The notes under the pieces: generated by a model
Databases searched by the model: none
What the model saw: the letters and a program-made list of their open reading frames with translations, nothing else
Told to the model about the DNA's origin: nothing
Made by a program: the position numbers and the translations under genes
Origin: Siderastrea radians
Taxonomy: Eukaryota > Cnidaria > Anthozoa > Scleractinia > Rhizangiidae
DNA: 64,000 nt
Direction: 5' to 3'
Assembly (NCBI GenBank): GCA_964017195.1
Contig: OZ024895.1
Coordinates: 31,865,375-31,929,374, forward strand
Shown here: positions 55,489 to 63,905 of the stretch, piece by piece
Position numbering within the stretch: the first letter of the stretch is position 1
Layout of the letters: every line of letters starts with the position of its first letter

Positions 55489-56473
55489 TGAAGTATATAA
55501 TCAGAAATAATTTTTTCTTTTGTTTTTCATTCATTGTGCCAAGTTCAACTAGTGAATCAAGAAGATATGATACCTGATTTTTCAGTTTTGTTGAGTTACT
55601 TCCTGCTTTTATCGATCCTAACCTCAAATTAAGTTGGTTGATTGGTTTTACAGCTTCATCAGTGATGCCACTTCCTTCGGTTTCCCAATCCTGTTTAGAA
55701 AAGTCATCTTCATCGTCAGAAAGTTCAAAAGCAGGTCTTCGGCTCATGACAGCTTTTTCCAAAGGGGTTGGAGTAGTTTCTCTTTTTTCTTGTGGGGGAG
55801 TGGACTTCAGTCTATACTTCCCCGCCTGTAACTGTTTCTCAAAAACTGTTTTTGTTACCCCTCTTTTCGCAAAAATTCCATCTCTTGCTTTTTTGAGGTC
55901 CTCAATTGAATAACCATATAATGGAGAATTTTTACTTTTTACTTTGTAATTGGGATCATTTCCAAATTTCGTAATCAGTTGATTGACTGTTTGCAACAGG
56001 GTTGATTCATGGGAATATTCTGTTTTAGCCGGTTTCGGCTTCCCCCACTCTTTACGTGTGGATTTTTTTTCTTCCATCAGCGTTTGGGGTGGTGGTGGAA
56101 AATCATCATCATCATCATCATCAACAACAACTTCTTGATATGAGGGTGGTGGTGGTGATGGTGGTGGTGATGGTGATGGTGTTGGTGATGGTGCTGGTGT
56201 TGGCGCATCCGGTCTGAATTCATCACCAAAAGGGTAAGTTTCGTCAAATTCATCCATTGTGTAATCAGGAAATTCCTGCTCCTCTTCTTTCTCTTCTACA
56301 GTGGCACTGCTCTTTTCATCAAGTCTTTTTGTAATTGGTCTAAAAAGTTCTCCTGAAAGCTGACCAAACTCTTTGTTTATTTTATCCTTTCTAAATTTTT
56401 GGTGAACTTCTTCTGTTTGTTTATCTAGCTTCAACTTTTCTTCAGCCCGCTGATGCCATTTTTTAATTGTCAT
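55472..56473 (-). CDS. Acidic, Pro-rich protein with PPxY late-domain-like motif
   Basis: 334 codons if started at the ATG 56473 (MTIKKWHQRAEEKL). A longer frame to 56563 exists but would overlap the ATPase gene. It has a charged coiled-coil start, an acidic region (KEEEQEFPDYTMDEFDETY), and a Pro/Ser run ending PPPPSYQEVVVDDDDDDD (about residues 105-127). A globular part follows (PLYGYSIEDLKKARDGIFAK), then TEGSGITDE and a helical end. PPSY fits the PPxY motif that recruits Nedd4-type ligases and ESCRT. No known family is recognised; the position in the virion block suggests a structural or assembly role. Confidence 0.7.
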   Translation of the reverse strand: MTIKKWHQRAEEKLKLDKQTEEVHQKFRKDKINKEFGQLSGELFRPITKRLDEKSSATVEEKEEEQEFPDYTMDEFDETYPFGDEFRPDAPTPAPSPTPSPSPPPSPPPPSYQEVVVDDDDDDDFPPPPQTLMEEKKSTRKEWGKPKPAKTEYSHESTLLQTVNQLITKFGNDPNYKVKSKNSPLYGYSIEDLKKARDGIFAKRGVTKTVFEKQLQAGKYRLKSTPPQEKRETTPTPLEKAVMSRRPAFELSDDEDDFSKQDWETEGSGITDEAVKPINQLNLRLGSIKAGSNSTKLKNQVSYLLDSLVELGTMNEKQKKKLFLIIYFNDYVF

Positions 56474-56507
56474 ATTTCCAGCGTTAATATATAGAAGCGA
56501 AAAAAAA
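56474..56507. promoter_or_regulatory. Compact divergent promoter, PPxY gene / ATPase
   Basis: 34 bases separate the start codons and contain a TATA-like aatatatag. The layout mirrors that between integrase and zinc-ribbon genes. Confidence 0.35.
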
Positions 56508-57139
56508 ATGAAGATTCCAATTTTGACCCAGGTTCTTCCAAGAGTGACTACAAGCAAGGTCACCCTTGCATGCCAGCAGATGTTTTTCGGATGTTAATTT
56601 GTGGACCCAGTAATTCTGGCAAAACAAACATATTACTGCATATACCTTATGAGTTGTTAGAATATGATAAAATTTACCTCTTTTCAAAAAACCTGCACCA
56701 GAATAAATATCAGTCTCTTTTGCAGGAATTTGCTGAAAATTACAACCCCAAGGTTGGTTATGATATTATCGAGGCTTACGGTGATGAAATCATTCCACTC
56801 GAAGAACTTCCAGCGGACAACCAAAAAATAGTTGTTTTTGATGATCTTGTTTGCGAAAGCAACCAAAACAGCATCATTAATTATTTTATAAACGGGCGGC
56901 ACAGAAACTGCTGCGTTATTTACCTCACTCAAACTTTTTGCAAGGTGCCGAAAAACATCCGTGATAACTGCAGCCATTTTTGTATTTTCAGATTTCTTCC
57001 AAGAGAAAACAAACGGATTGCAGACGAGATAGGTGTGGATCATGACGTTTTAGATCGCGCCACCGATAAAAAATATTCTTTCTTTTACTATGACAAACTC
57101 CAAAAATTAATGAAAAAAAATTTTGGTGAATATATATAA
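56508..57139 (+). CDS. Genome-packaging ATPase (A32/FtsK-HerA type)
   Basis: The main open frame starts at Met 56570. Walker A is GPSNSGKTN (residues 12-20) and Walker B is KIVVFDDL (86-93), followed by [16 protein letters not shown] (sensor-like) and a Lys-rich end. The ATG at 56508 is one base out of frame with a sensible N-terminus ([15 protein letters not shown] upstream of 56570), so a one-base error near 56511 may hide the real start. This enzyme pumps DNA into the capsid in Polintons, adintoviruses and large DNA viruses. It ends on the same bases where the fibre gene begins (57139). Confidence 0.9.
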
Positions 57140-58841
57140 TGGGTTATATTAACAGTCAAATAGGTGGAACAAGCCAAACGACGACGAGTGAAAGTGAAAA
57201 AGTGGGTCCTCCTGGCCCCGAGGGTCCTCCTGGTCCGAAGGGTGATAAAGGCCCTGGAGGACCACAAGGTCCTTATGGTCCAAGAGGAGAAAAAGGGCCC
57301 GCTGGACCACAAGGTCAGGAGGGAGCACAAGGACCATGGGGTTTAAAAGTTGACAAGGGCGACAAGGGCGATAAGGGCGATAAAGGTGAGCGTGGCCCTC
57401 AGGGTAGTGCCAGCGGTTCTGCTAATATTGACATGCAAAATAAGTACGATATTTTACGATTAAAAAGCAACCCTTGTCCTGTCCACGGTGATCTGACAAA
57501 GGTAATAAACTATCAGGACACGAGAAATATCTTTCTTTCGAAAAAGGAAGGCGGAAAAATGGAAGCAAACACTGATATGAACAATAATACAATCTACAAC
57601 GTAAAAGACCCGGTACAGGCAGATCAAGCCACAAACAAAAAGTATGTCGATAATCAGCTTGCGAAAAAATTGGATAAAGGAGCTAATATTGATATGAAAA
57701 ATAAATCAATTATCAATCTTGATCTTCCATCAAACAAAAGAGACGCTGCATGTGTCGAGTTTGTTAACTACAGAATTGATGACGTAACAAACAAAAAGTT
57801 TCTCAGATTTGATGGTACTAACAATATGACTGGAAACTTGAATTTAAATAACAATAAAATTGTTAACTTACAAACCGATTACAAAGATTCGAAATCCGCT
57901 GTTAATGTTAATTTTATGCAAAATGAAATAACAACTATGAGAGATCTTGTCACTCAAAAAATTTATGAATCTCAGATTATTAACTCGGGACAAAAAAGAG
58001 ACGCCTTCAGATACTTGATGGAAGACACTGATGAATCTTCGAGTGAAAACAATATCGAGGTTTTGGGTATTAACGATTTTCCCAATTCTCCACATCAAAT
58101 TAATAAAAAAGCTTACCAACTTAAACTCTTGTTTGAAAAAGGCTCACCCAACCAGTACCGGTCACGCCTCGGTTTTAACCTATATAAACTTCCGGTCGGT
58201 TATTACACAATGGTCGTTGAATGGTTTCCTCCAGAAATGAGTGAGTTGAGTGTTACACCACAAGGCACTACGATTTCAATTTCTAATTATGCAACAAAAA
58301 CGTTCGAAAGGTACAATTTCTTTATCTTGATCTGCACGGTACAGTTAGTAATCCATCATTTTTAACAATTGGTCATCTAATTGTTTATGGTGTTAAAGAA
58401 ACAATTTCAAACGTTGACCCAAGTGTCTATGACACCGCTTTTGCTATTGAAAATGGAAAAATGGTTATGGAAACAGATTTATCTTTGAACGGACATAATT
58501 TGAGTGGTTCCGTTCATTATATACATGGTCGTTTAAATACCAAAAATGGGAGCAAATTTTTCTTAAATGGTTGGGACAAAATAATCATTCCAAATTATAG
58601 TCACATATTAACTATAAAAGCGCTCTATGTCAAAATTAAAAGTCAATATACGCCTATTTCTTTAAACATAAAACACAGTTCTCATTTAATAACTCAACCA
58701 ATCACTTACACTTCAACCACAGCAACTCAATTACAAACAATAAATATCAATTTAGTAGTGGCGTTTGGTCTTATGGCTGTGGAATTGGCGGGTGTATCAA
58801 ATGAGGAAATATTACTATTGATTGAATATCAAGTGCCATAA
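57139..58841 (+). pseudogene. Fibre-like protein: collagen triplets + phage-tail-fibre-like repeats
   Basis: The first frame runs 57139-58365. Residues 22-88 are Gly-X-Y triplets ([27 protein letters not shown]) with one KVD break. After that come three or four repeats of about 35-40 residues of the type [27 protein letters not shown], as in tail fibres of bacteriophages. A frameshift near 58318 passes into a second frame (58461-58841 and upstream) with a beta-rich end (SGSVHYIHGRLN ... NGWDKIIIPN). The total is about 567 residues. A trimeric spike on the capsid vertex is the natural reading. The receptor is unknown. Confidence 0.75.
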
Positions 58842-58869
58842 AAATTTTTACATTTATTATATAACACAA

Positions 58870-59355
58870 TGCGAGACATTTTCGAATTCAACCATATCGA
58901 CCAAACACTTTCTACAGAGAAAGTTAAAATTCTGAAAGATTTTTATGGTTATTACCATAAGAAACATTATGGCTATGAAAAGTTGCACCGCGGTTTTCGA
59001 AGAAAAAATTTTGTTTGTAATCTTTCAGCTGGGAAAGTTAATAATTAGTGCCGCAGTAGCCGGAGGAATTACACTGAACCCTGCTGACATGGCAACTTTA
59101 ACTGGTGTTGGTCTTATTTTGAAAGCAGTGGCAAGCTTTAAGAAATACGATAAGAAAACAGAACAAGCAAATTTTGCCCGTATCGAATACCAAAAAATAC
59201 TTGATGAGATTCGCTTTTACCTCAGAGGCGAAGCTTTCGACGAAAAGGTCTTTCTTGATAGACTGAATATGATAGATAATATCATCACTGATTATTGTAT
59301 GGAAATTCCGCTATCTATTCAAAGAAAGTATGATAAAAAATTCACTCAATTATAG
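58870..59355 (+). pseudogene. Two-membrane-segment protein, SLATT-like
   Basis: From ATG 58870 (MRDIFEFNHIDQTL) the frame shifts near 59030 into 58945-59355. The combined layout is an N-terminal helix with FYGYYHKKHYGYEKLHRGF, a two-segment membrane hairpin (LIISAAVAGGITL and ATLTGVGLILKAVASF) and a long charged helix pair (FARIEYQKILDEIRFYL ... LDRLNMIDNI). It ends near CMEIPLSI. This order is that of SLATT proteins, two-TM effectors best known from bacterial defence systems. The likeness is in architecture and residue pattern only, so the assignment is tentative. It follows the fibre gene by 28 bases. Confidence 0.5.
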
Positions 59356-59385
59356 ATTTTCAAAGTAATTATATACGCTAACAAA

Positions 59386-59550
59386 ATGATTGCACTTTTT
59401 GCAGCTATTTGTTATTGGTTTTTTGAGCCTCTCACGCCCCCCGAAATTAGGCAAATACGCTTTATCACTCGTGAGTGTGTTTCAAAAATATTGTTACCAA
59501 CTCGTGATGAAGATGGCTACCCCATTTCAGGAATAGATGTGGTTCCATAA
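59386..59550 (+). CDS. Small protein (54 aa) with hydrophobic start
   Basis: MIALFAAICYWFFEPLTPPE, then a polar end (TRDEDGYPISGIDVVP). It could be a short membrane protein. No family recognised. It lies 30 bp after the SLATT-like gene on the same strand. Confidence 0.4.
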   Translation: MIALFAAICYWFFEPLTPPEIRQIRFITRECVSKILLPTRDEDGYPISGIDVVP

Positions 59551-59906
59551 GACGATTTTTCACCAACAGAGTCACAATAAAATTTTGACTGAGACGTTAC
59601 AAACATACGACGCTTTTGCTTGGCAACAAGCCCCTGAGCTCCACGTGATATTACACAATCCAGTGTCAAGGTTAAACCAAAAAACACGTGAGACAAAGCG
59701 TGATAGCACACGTGAGTGGGAGACATACCGAAAGGTGCCGGTAATTCCGAAGGGCGCGAGAAAAAAAGTCAGACAGAAATTTGCACCTTTCGGAATTTAA
59801 AAACACTTTTCAAATTTAACAGCACCTTTCGGAATTTCCGTAACCCTTCGGTATGTGTTGTGAAGAACACCTTATTAAACAAATGTGTATTTAATATATT
59901 CTTAAC
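59551..59906. other. Polinton intergenic region with repeated cacctttcggaattt motifs
   Basis: gcacctttcggaattt occurs at about 59783 and 59822. Inverted forms (accgaaaggtgcc, aattccgaaggg) lie at 59727-59757, and ttcggtatgtg mirrors cacataccgaa-like sequence. TATA-like ttaatatatt lies just before the next ATG. Overlapping open frames on both strands have no domain. Confidence 0.4.
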
Positions 59907-60269
59907 ATGGCTGTCTGTACAGATCAACATGCGATCTCACAAGACTACCAAACAGAGAATGTATTATTAAATCAACAAGAAATCTCAGAAGAATGGCCAA
60001 CTAAAGAAAGTTTTATAAGAAGAGAAATCTTGAAATGGAGAAATATTTCAGATGATGTATACAAAATTAAAAAAGTTTCACATTGGGATAGTAAATATGG
60101 GATTTCAGCTATTTTAACTTTAAAAACAAAATGTGGAGATGAACTTCTTGTATGGGCTCCTAAACGTCTTGCTGAAGATCTTGAAGATGAATCTTATCAA
60201 TTTGTTTATAAAATAGGTCTCAAAACGTCTGCTGACGGAAATGAATATTTTGATTATGAATTAATGTAA
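59907..60269 (+). CDS. Polinton hypothetical protein (120 aa)
   Basis: A complete frame from ATG 59907. The first 35 residues are polar (DQHAISQDYQTENV). Then comes a compact alpha/beta-looking part (ESFIRREILKWRNISDDVYK, AILTLKTKCGDELLVWAPKR) ending DYELM. No family recognised. The alternating beta pattern could be a small nucleic-acid or ligand-binding fold, but nothing proves that. Confidence 0.65.
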   Translation: MAVCTDQHAISQDYQTENVLLNQQEISEEWPTKESFIRREILKWRNISDDVYKIKKVSHWDSKYGISAILTLKTKCGDELLVWAPKRLAEDLEDESYQFVYKIGLKTSADGNEYFDYELM

Positions 60270-60494
60270 TCTGTCTGTGAATATTAATTTGTTTTTTCAA
60301 GCTTGAGTTGTTAAGGGGGTTTCCCTTCAATGTTTGTACAAGAATATAAATTACGTCATTGTCTGTGAGGTTCACCAGACCGCGAAGTCACGCGCCGTAA
60401 ACACAACTTAATGGCTGTGGTCCTCTTCCCATATATCAGTGCAATAATTAACTAGAGTTATATCCAAGATCGGAACAGAGATGGTTATTTCATG
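60270..60494. other. Intergenic, nothing recognised
   Basis: AT-rich convergent intergenic segment between the 120-aa gene and the Cys-rich genes. Confidence 0.4.
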
Positions 60495-60764
60495 TCAGAT
60501 TTCTTCTTGTTTATAACAAGGAAAACAACATCCTCCCTGACAACAGAGCATATAGGCTGCACACACTATAATATGTACAAGCCGCTCCATTTCAGGACAG
60601 AAAGGTTGTATTAAAAGCTCGTTGTGAACCAGGTTCCAACCCAAAGCTTCTCGCTCTCTCAGTTTTATTTCAAGGTAATGTTTGTAAATTATCTCACTTA
60701 ACTCTGGTGGTAGGTTTTGGATTGCTTCCGTAATCTGATAGTTGTTGAACCTGGCAGCCATCAA
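60495..60764 (-). CDS. Cys-rich small protein 1 (89 aa), F-box-like start
   Basis: The N-terminus has LPPELSEIIYKHYLEIK, an F-box-like helix pattern. Then comes WNLVHNELLIQPFC, a hydrophobic LVHIIVCAAYMLCCQ and a CCFPC end. The second half is paralogous to the protein encoded at 60828-61163. The function is unknown; the cysteines suggest metal binding. It is read away from the right terminal repeat, so it may be an early gene. Confidence 0.65.
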   Translation of the reverse strand: MMAARFNNYQITEAIQNLPPELSEIIYKHYLEIKLREREALGWNLVHNELLIQPFCPEMERLVHIIVCAAYMLCCQGGCCFPCYKQEEI

Positions 60765-60827
60765 ATTTGACTCACAGTATTTAATCGATTATAATTTTTG
60801 TGTGTGTGTGTTCGGTTATGTTTCGTT

Positions 60828-61163
60828 TTAATCTTTTCTTTTTTTTATGCTGAGTGGTTGATACTCTTCACAAAAGCACATCGAAGGTAACCAATCCCTT
60901 ACTAATTGGTTATATGCGCTATGCCAGTCGTAAGTATCAGAGCAAATCTTTACCAAAGGTATATTCTCAATCGGTGGAGTGTACAACGGTTTATGTTTGA
61001 TTCCTTGCTCAAAACAGGGGTAACAAAGCCCTTCCCAACGACAATTTTCATATTCTAAACATATAATTATACGCACAAGATGCTGCCTGAAATGACAAAA
61101 AGGTTGTTTTAAAAGCTCATTGTGTATCTCTTTCCATTCAGCTGTTTGTTGCCTTGTTTCCAT
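60828..61163 (-). CDS. Cys-rich small protein 2 (111 aa), paralogue
   Basis: It shares WKEIHNELLKQPFC, LVRIIICLEYENC and LCYPC with its neighbour, and adds a C-terminal part with a second degenerate unit (DWHSAYNQLVRDW ... MCFCEE). It starts 62 bases inside the right terminal repeat boundary. No family recognised. Confidence 0.65.
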   Translation of the reverse strand: METRQQTAEWKEIHNELLKQPFCHFRQHLVRIIICLEYENCRWEGLCYPCFEQGIKHKPLYTPPIENIPLVKICSDTYDWHSAYNQLVRDWLPSMCFCEEYQPLSIKKRKD

Positions 61164-61224
61164 GGTGAGATATGTAATGCTCTAATTGAGAACACTTTTG
61201 ATATAATAACAAAACACACATCTC

Positions 61225-61580
61225 TAAATGAAAAAAAAAATTTTGGAATTCTGTGACAGTTTACAACAAAAAACTTGTAAAATATATTATTGCGGTTTTA
61301 AAAAGTGATGCAATAATATTCTTTCCACCTTTTCCACCTTTATAAAACCGGTTTTGTGCTATCGGTGTAAAAAACGGAAATAGAACGCTCAATTATAAAA
61401 CTTTTCTCTCTCACCAATGTGAAAAATTGTTTCATATGTGTCCGGTTAAAAAGTGAAAAGAAAGCTGCCAATGTATAAAACTTTTTGTGACAAAATTGTT
61501 TTATGTGTGGGCGGTTTAAAAACTTGAAATAAATCTCCCAATGTGAAAGCTGTTACAGAACCCCCATTTTACTATACTAC
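61225..61580 (-). repeat. Polinton right terminal inverted repeat
   Basis: Pairs with 44932-45288 and ends ...CTATACTAC at 61580. Confidence 0.9.
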
Positions 61581-61587
61581 TGGCGCA
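61581..61587 (+). repeat. Polinton target-site repeat, right (TGGCGCA)
   Basis: Identical to 44925-44931. The inverted arm at about 61910-61917 shows that the host site reads tggcgcag without insertion. Confidence 0.8.
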
Positions 61588-62055
61588 GGGCCTGGAACTG
61601 GGAGAAACACTTTTCAGTTCGGATATTCTGGTTGGGAATTTTGGAGGACCTCTCAAACGTTGTGTTTATTCTGGAAAATTTCCTGTCGGGCAAACCAAAC
61701 TAGCCTTACCATTTACAGTCCAACCGAAAATTCCGGATTCAGCTCACAGAGTGTTTTTAATGTTAAAACATTACCAAAACAATCCGCAAATTTTTGTTAA
61801 ATGGTAAGGCTATTTTGGCTTGTGGCACTGGAAAATTTCCAAAATAAACGAAAAGTCTTCAGAAGTAGTCCACAATTCCCAGACTTTTTTCTACCAGTTC
61901 CAGCTCCTGCGCCATAGTCGAACTAGTTCCAGACTCGCTGTAAATTAGAGTGAATTGCACAAATGGTACACACTAATCTCGAACCGAATTTCCCATTCGG
62001 GAGGTTTTGCTTACCATTTGCACAAGCTTTAGAACAACCGGTTTCCCCCTGTAAA
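61581..62055 (-). mobile_element. Right part of the palindromic host element
   Basis: It contains the end of the left arm (tggcgcagggcctggaact), a loop of about 290 bp, and the inverted arm from about 61891 (ccagttccagctcctgcgcc) to aaccggtttccccctgtaaa at 62055. It is non-coding. The CAGGGG...CCCCTG ends suggest a hAT-type element, but no matching 8-bp duplication was found. Confidence 0.65.
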
Positions 62056-62147
62056 TAGTATAAATATAAGTAACCAACAATAAAACGAAATAGTTGAACT
62101 ATGCTCACATTTATCGTGCGTTGCCGCTGGAGTGAGTCAAATAAATA

Positions 62148-62178
62148 AATTAATTAATTAATTAATTAATTAATTAAT
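62148..62178. repeat. (TTAA)n microsatellite
   Basis: Tandem ttaa/aatt units preceded by aaataaataaa. Confidence 0.85.
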
Positions 62179-62578
62179 AAAGGAATGACGATCTTGTGCG
62201 TTGTTTATCTTGGATGATCTTTGACCTTTCAATTTGAAGAGCAAACAAGTCCTCGTGCAAGAAGTCAGTTTCCGAAACGTACTGCCCTTCGGTTTAGTTG
62301 GATACCCAATCAAAAACACAACTTGCTCTCATTTTCCTCTTGCTTTGCCAGACGCAAAGTCCCCATAATTTGCCCGATAGTTGGGGCAACATAAATCTAT
62401 TTCCCCACATTTCCCGTACCATAGAAGTTCATATCTGTTGCAAACTTCCCACAAAGTGCCCAATTCCCCCACATACAGCCCGGGATCTCCCCCTCGGGGA
62501 AGCCGCTCGATGACAAGTGCATTATACCAGCTGTCATTCAACTTTACTGTTACTTATTAGGTTGTCATGTCAGGAACG

Positions 62579-62636
62579 AAAGATCTGCGCCCGGACTTCG
62601 TGACATTTTCCCGAAACAGTCCGGGCGCGGATCTTT
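62579..62636. repeat. 19-bp-arm hairpin
   Basis: aaagatctgcgcccggact pairs with agtccgggcgcggatcttt (one mismatch) around a 20-base loop. It lies about 60 bp upstream of the candidate promoter. Confidence 0.6.
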
Positions 62637-62685
62637 TAAAGTAATGATTACCATTCCGGCACAGTTATCAAATTTGATAACGTCA

Positions 62686-62693
62686 TGACGTCA
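62686..62693. promoter_or_regulatory. CRE-like palindrome TGACGTCA
   Basis: A perfect TGACGTCA five bases before an ATG in good context (acaacATGGCG). CREs at this position are typical of TATA-less promoters. Confidence 0.45.
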
Positions 62694-62697
62694 CAAC

Positions 62698-62797
62698 ATG
62701 GCGTCCATCATGAGAACGCGGCTGATTTTCGGAGAGGGTTTCTTGTCTTCGCCTATTTTTCGGTTGTGTTCGCGCTATTTACCCAGCGTTCTAAGCG
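62698..62797 (+). CDS. Candidate first exon, mitochondrial-targeted protein
   Basis: The ATG at 62698 opens 33 codons rich in Arg, Ser and hydrophobic residues, with one acidic residue (MASIMRTRLIFG ... FRLCSRYLPSVLS). This is the composition of a mitochondrial import leader. It is followed by a donor-like G|GTAAACG at 62798. The intron phase would be 1. No second exon is recognised before the window ends, so the protein cannot be named. A long intron is required. Confidence 0.4.
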
Positions 62798-63329
62798 GTA
62801 AACGTAAGAGGACAATGAACTTCAAGCCTGTGTGAAGGTGGCGACGGTTGGCCTACTGATTGCCGAGTTATTCCATGAAGATTTGATTACTTTTGTAAAT
62901 AAACGGGTACCGTATTTTCTTATTTCAGGATTTTGTGTTAAATTTTCTCCAAAAGGTCGGGGCACATGGCTGTTGTCACTAGTAGCCTTAACGTTACTAG
63001 GATGATTGCAGCCTCCAAAAAAGTAGCTAGTTGTGCCATTTTGCCAAAAAGGTTTTTGAGCTAAAAATATTGGATACTTGACGATAACCTTAAAAAAAAA
63101 ACAGACAAGCTCCTTCACCTTTCAGCTTGTAAGTGTATCCTTAGCCTCCCACGCAGTTGTTTTTAGGGGAGTCGTATATCATCAGCTTACTTCGCTTTGT
63201 GCTAAATACATCAAAGGTTAGACTACCTTTTTGGCTTTTTGTGAAATAACTTGAGGAACCATTCCTTAATTTTTTTAGCAACTTTGCGTTTTTGCCAGAT
63301 AATGAAGAAATTGCAGAGAAATTCAAATC

Positions 63330-63905
63330 GTACCCCTCGAAAGTGTCTGCGGCCACTTACAGGGATGTAAAAATGCACAGTTTGTATGGTAGTTCAAACG
63401 GGGTTTGTCAAGGCGGTCGTAAGTAGAGCTGTCCGCTTATGAGAGTGTTCGTTTTAAGACAGCTTGCGAGTATTCAAAGCGTTCGTAAACCTAGGTTTCC
63501 CTCACTGGCTGAAATGCGGTTGAAAGGCTTCTGGACGGCCAAGAAACAACACATGGGCAACTTTTGATCTGATGGGTAAACTTTTTGGCTATTTATTGTA
63601 ATTTTCGCTTCCTGAGTAAACTGACGATCAAAAACCCTGTATTGGACTATAGTAATCTGTTCGTGAGCCTGGGTGTCCTGTGGGGAAATCAGCTTATTGA
63701 GATGTCACGTGATTCAATTCTTTCGTGTGGTTGTTTGGATCATCGTCCCTTGGATTTACCGGGATCATTTCTGTTGTATTTTGCTGTTAAGGTACGTAAT
63801 GAAACCCATATCACATTAGATTGATAATCACAGTACACAAGAGCCATTTGAGTTTTAGCTGAAGTGCTGAATTCAGTCTCACGATCTTGCTGCTAGATTC
63901 GAAGT
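63330..63905 (+). repeat. Dispersed repeat, copy 2
   Basis: Second copy of the repeat at 5730-6360. It lacks part of the middle section. Confidence 0.75.

Larger units (their letters stand above)
44932..61580 (+). mobile_element. Polinton/Maverick (adintovirus-like) element
   Basis: 16.65 kb with inverted termini starting (A)GTAGTATAG. It encodes family B DNA polymerase, a DDE integrase, an adenovirus-type protease, a packaging ATPase, major and minor capsid proteins and accessory genes. This full set defines Polintons and the related adintoviruses. Left genes point inwards from the terminus, the morphogenesis block from 56473 down to 50740 is on the minus strand, and the ATPase, fibre and small genes run rightwards. 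No helicase is seen. Confidence 0.95.

Noticed and set aside
57139..57430. Host collagen gene exon
   Set aside because: The Gly-X-Y part is one continuous frame with viral fibre repeats, abuts the packaging ATPase and lies between the Polinton ends.
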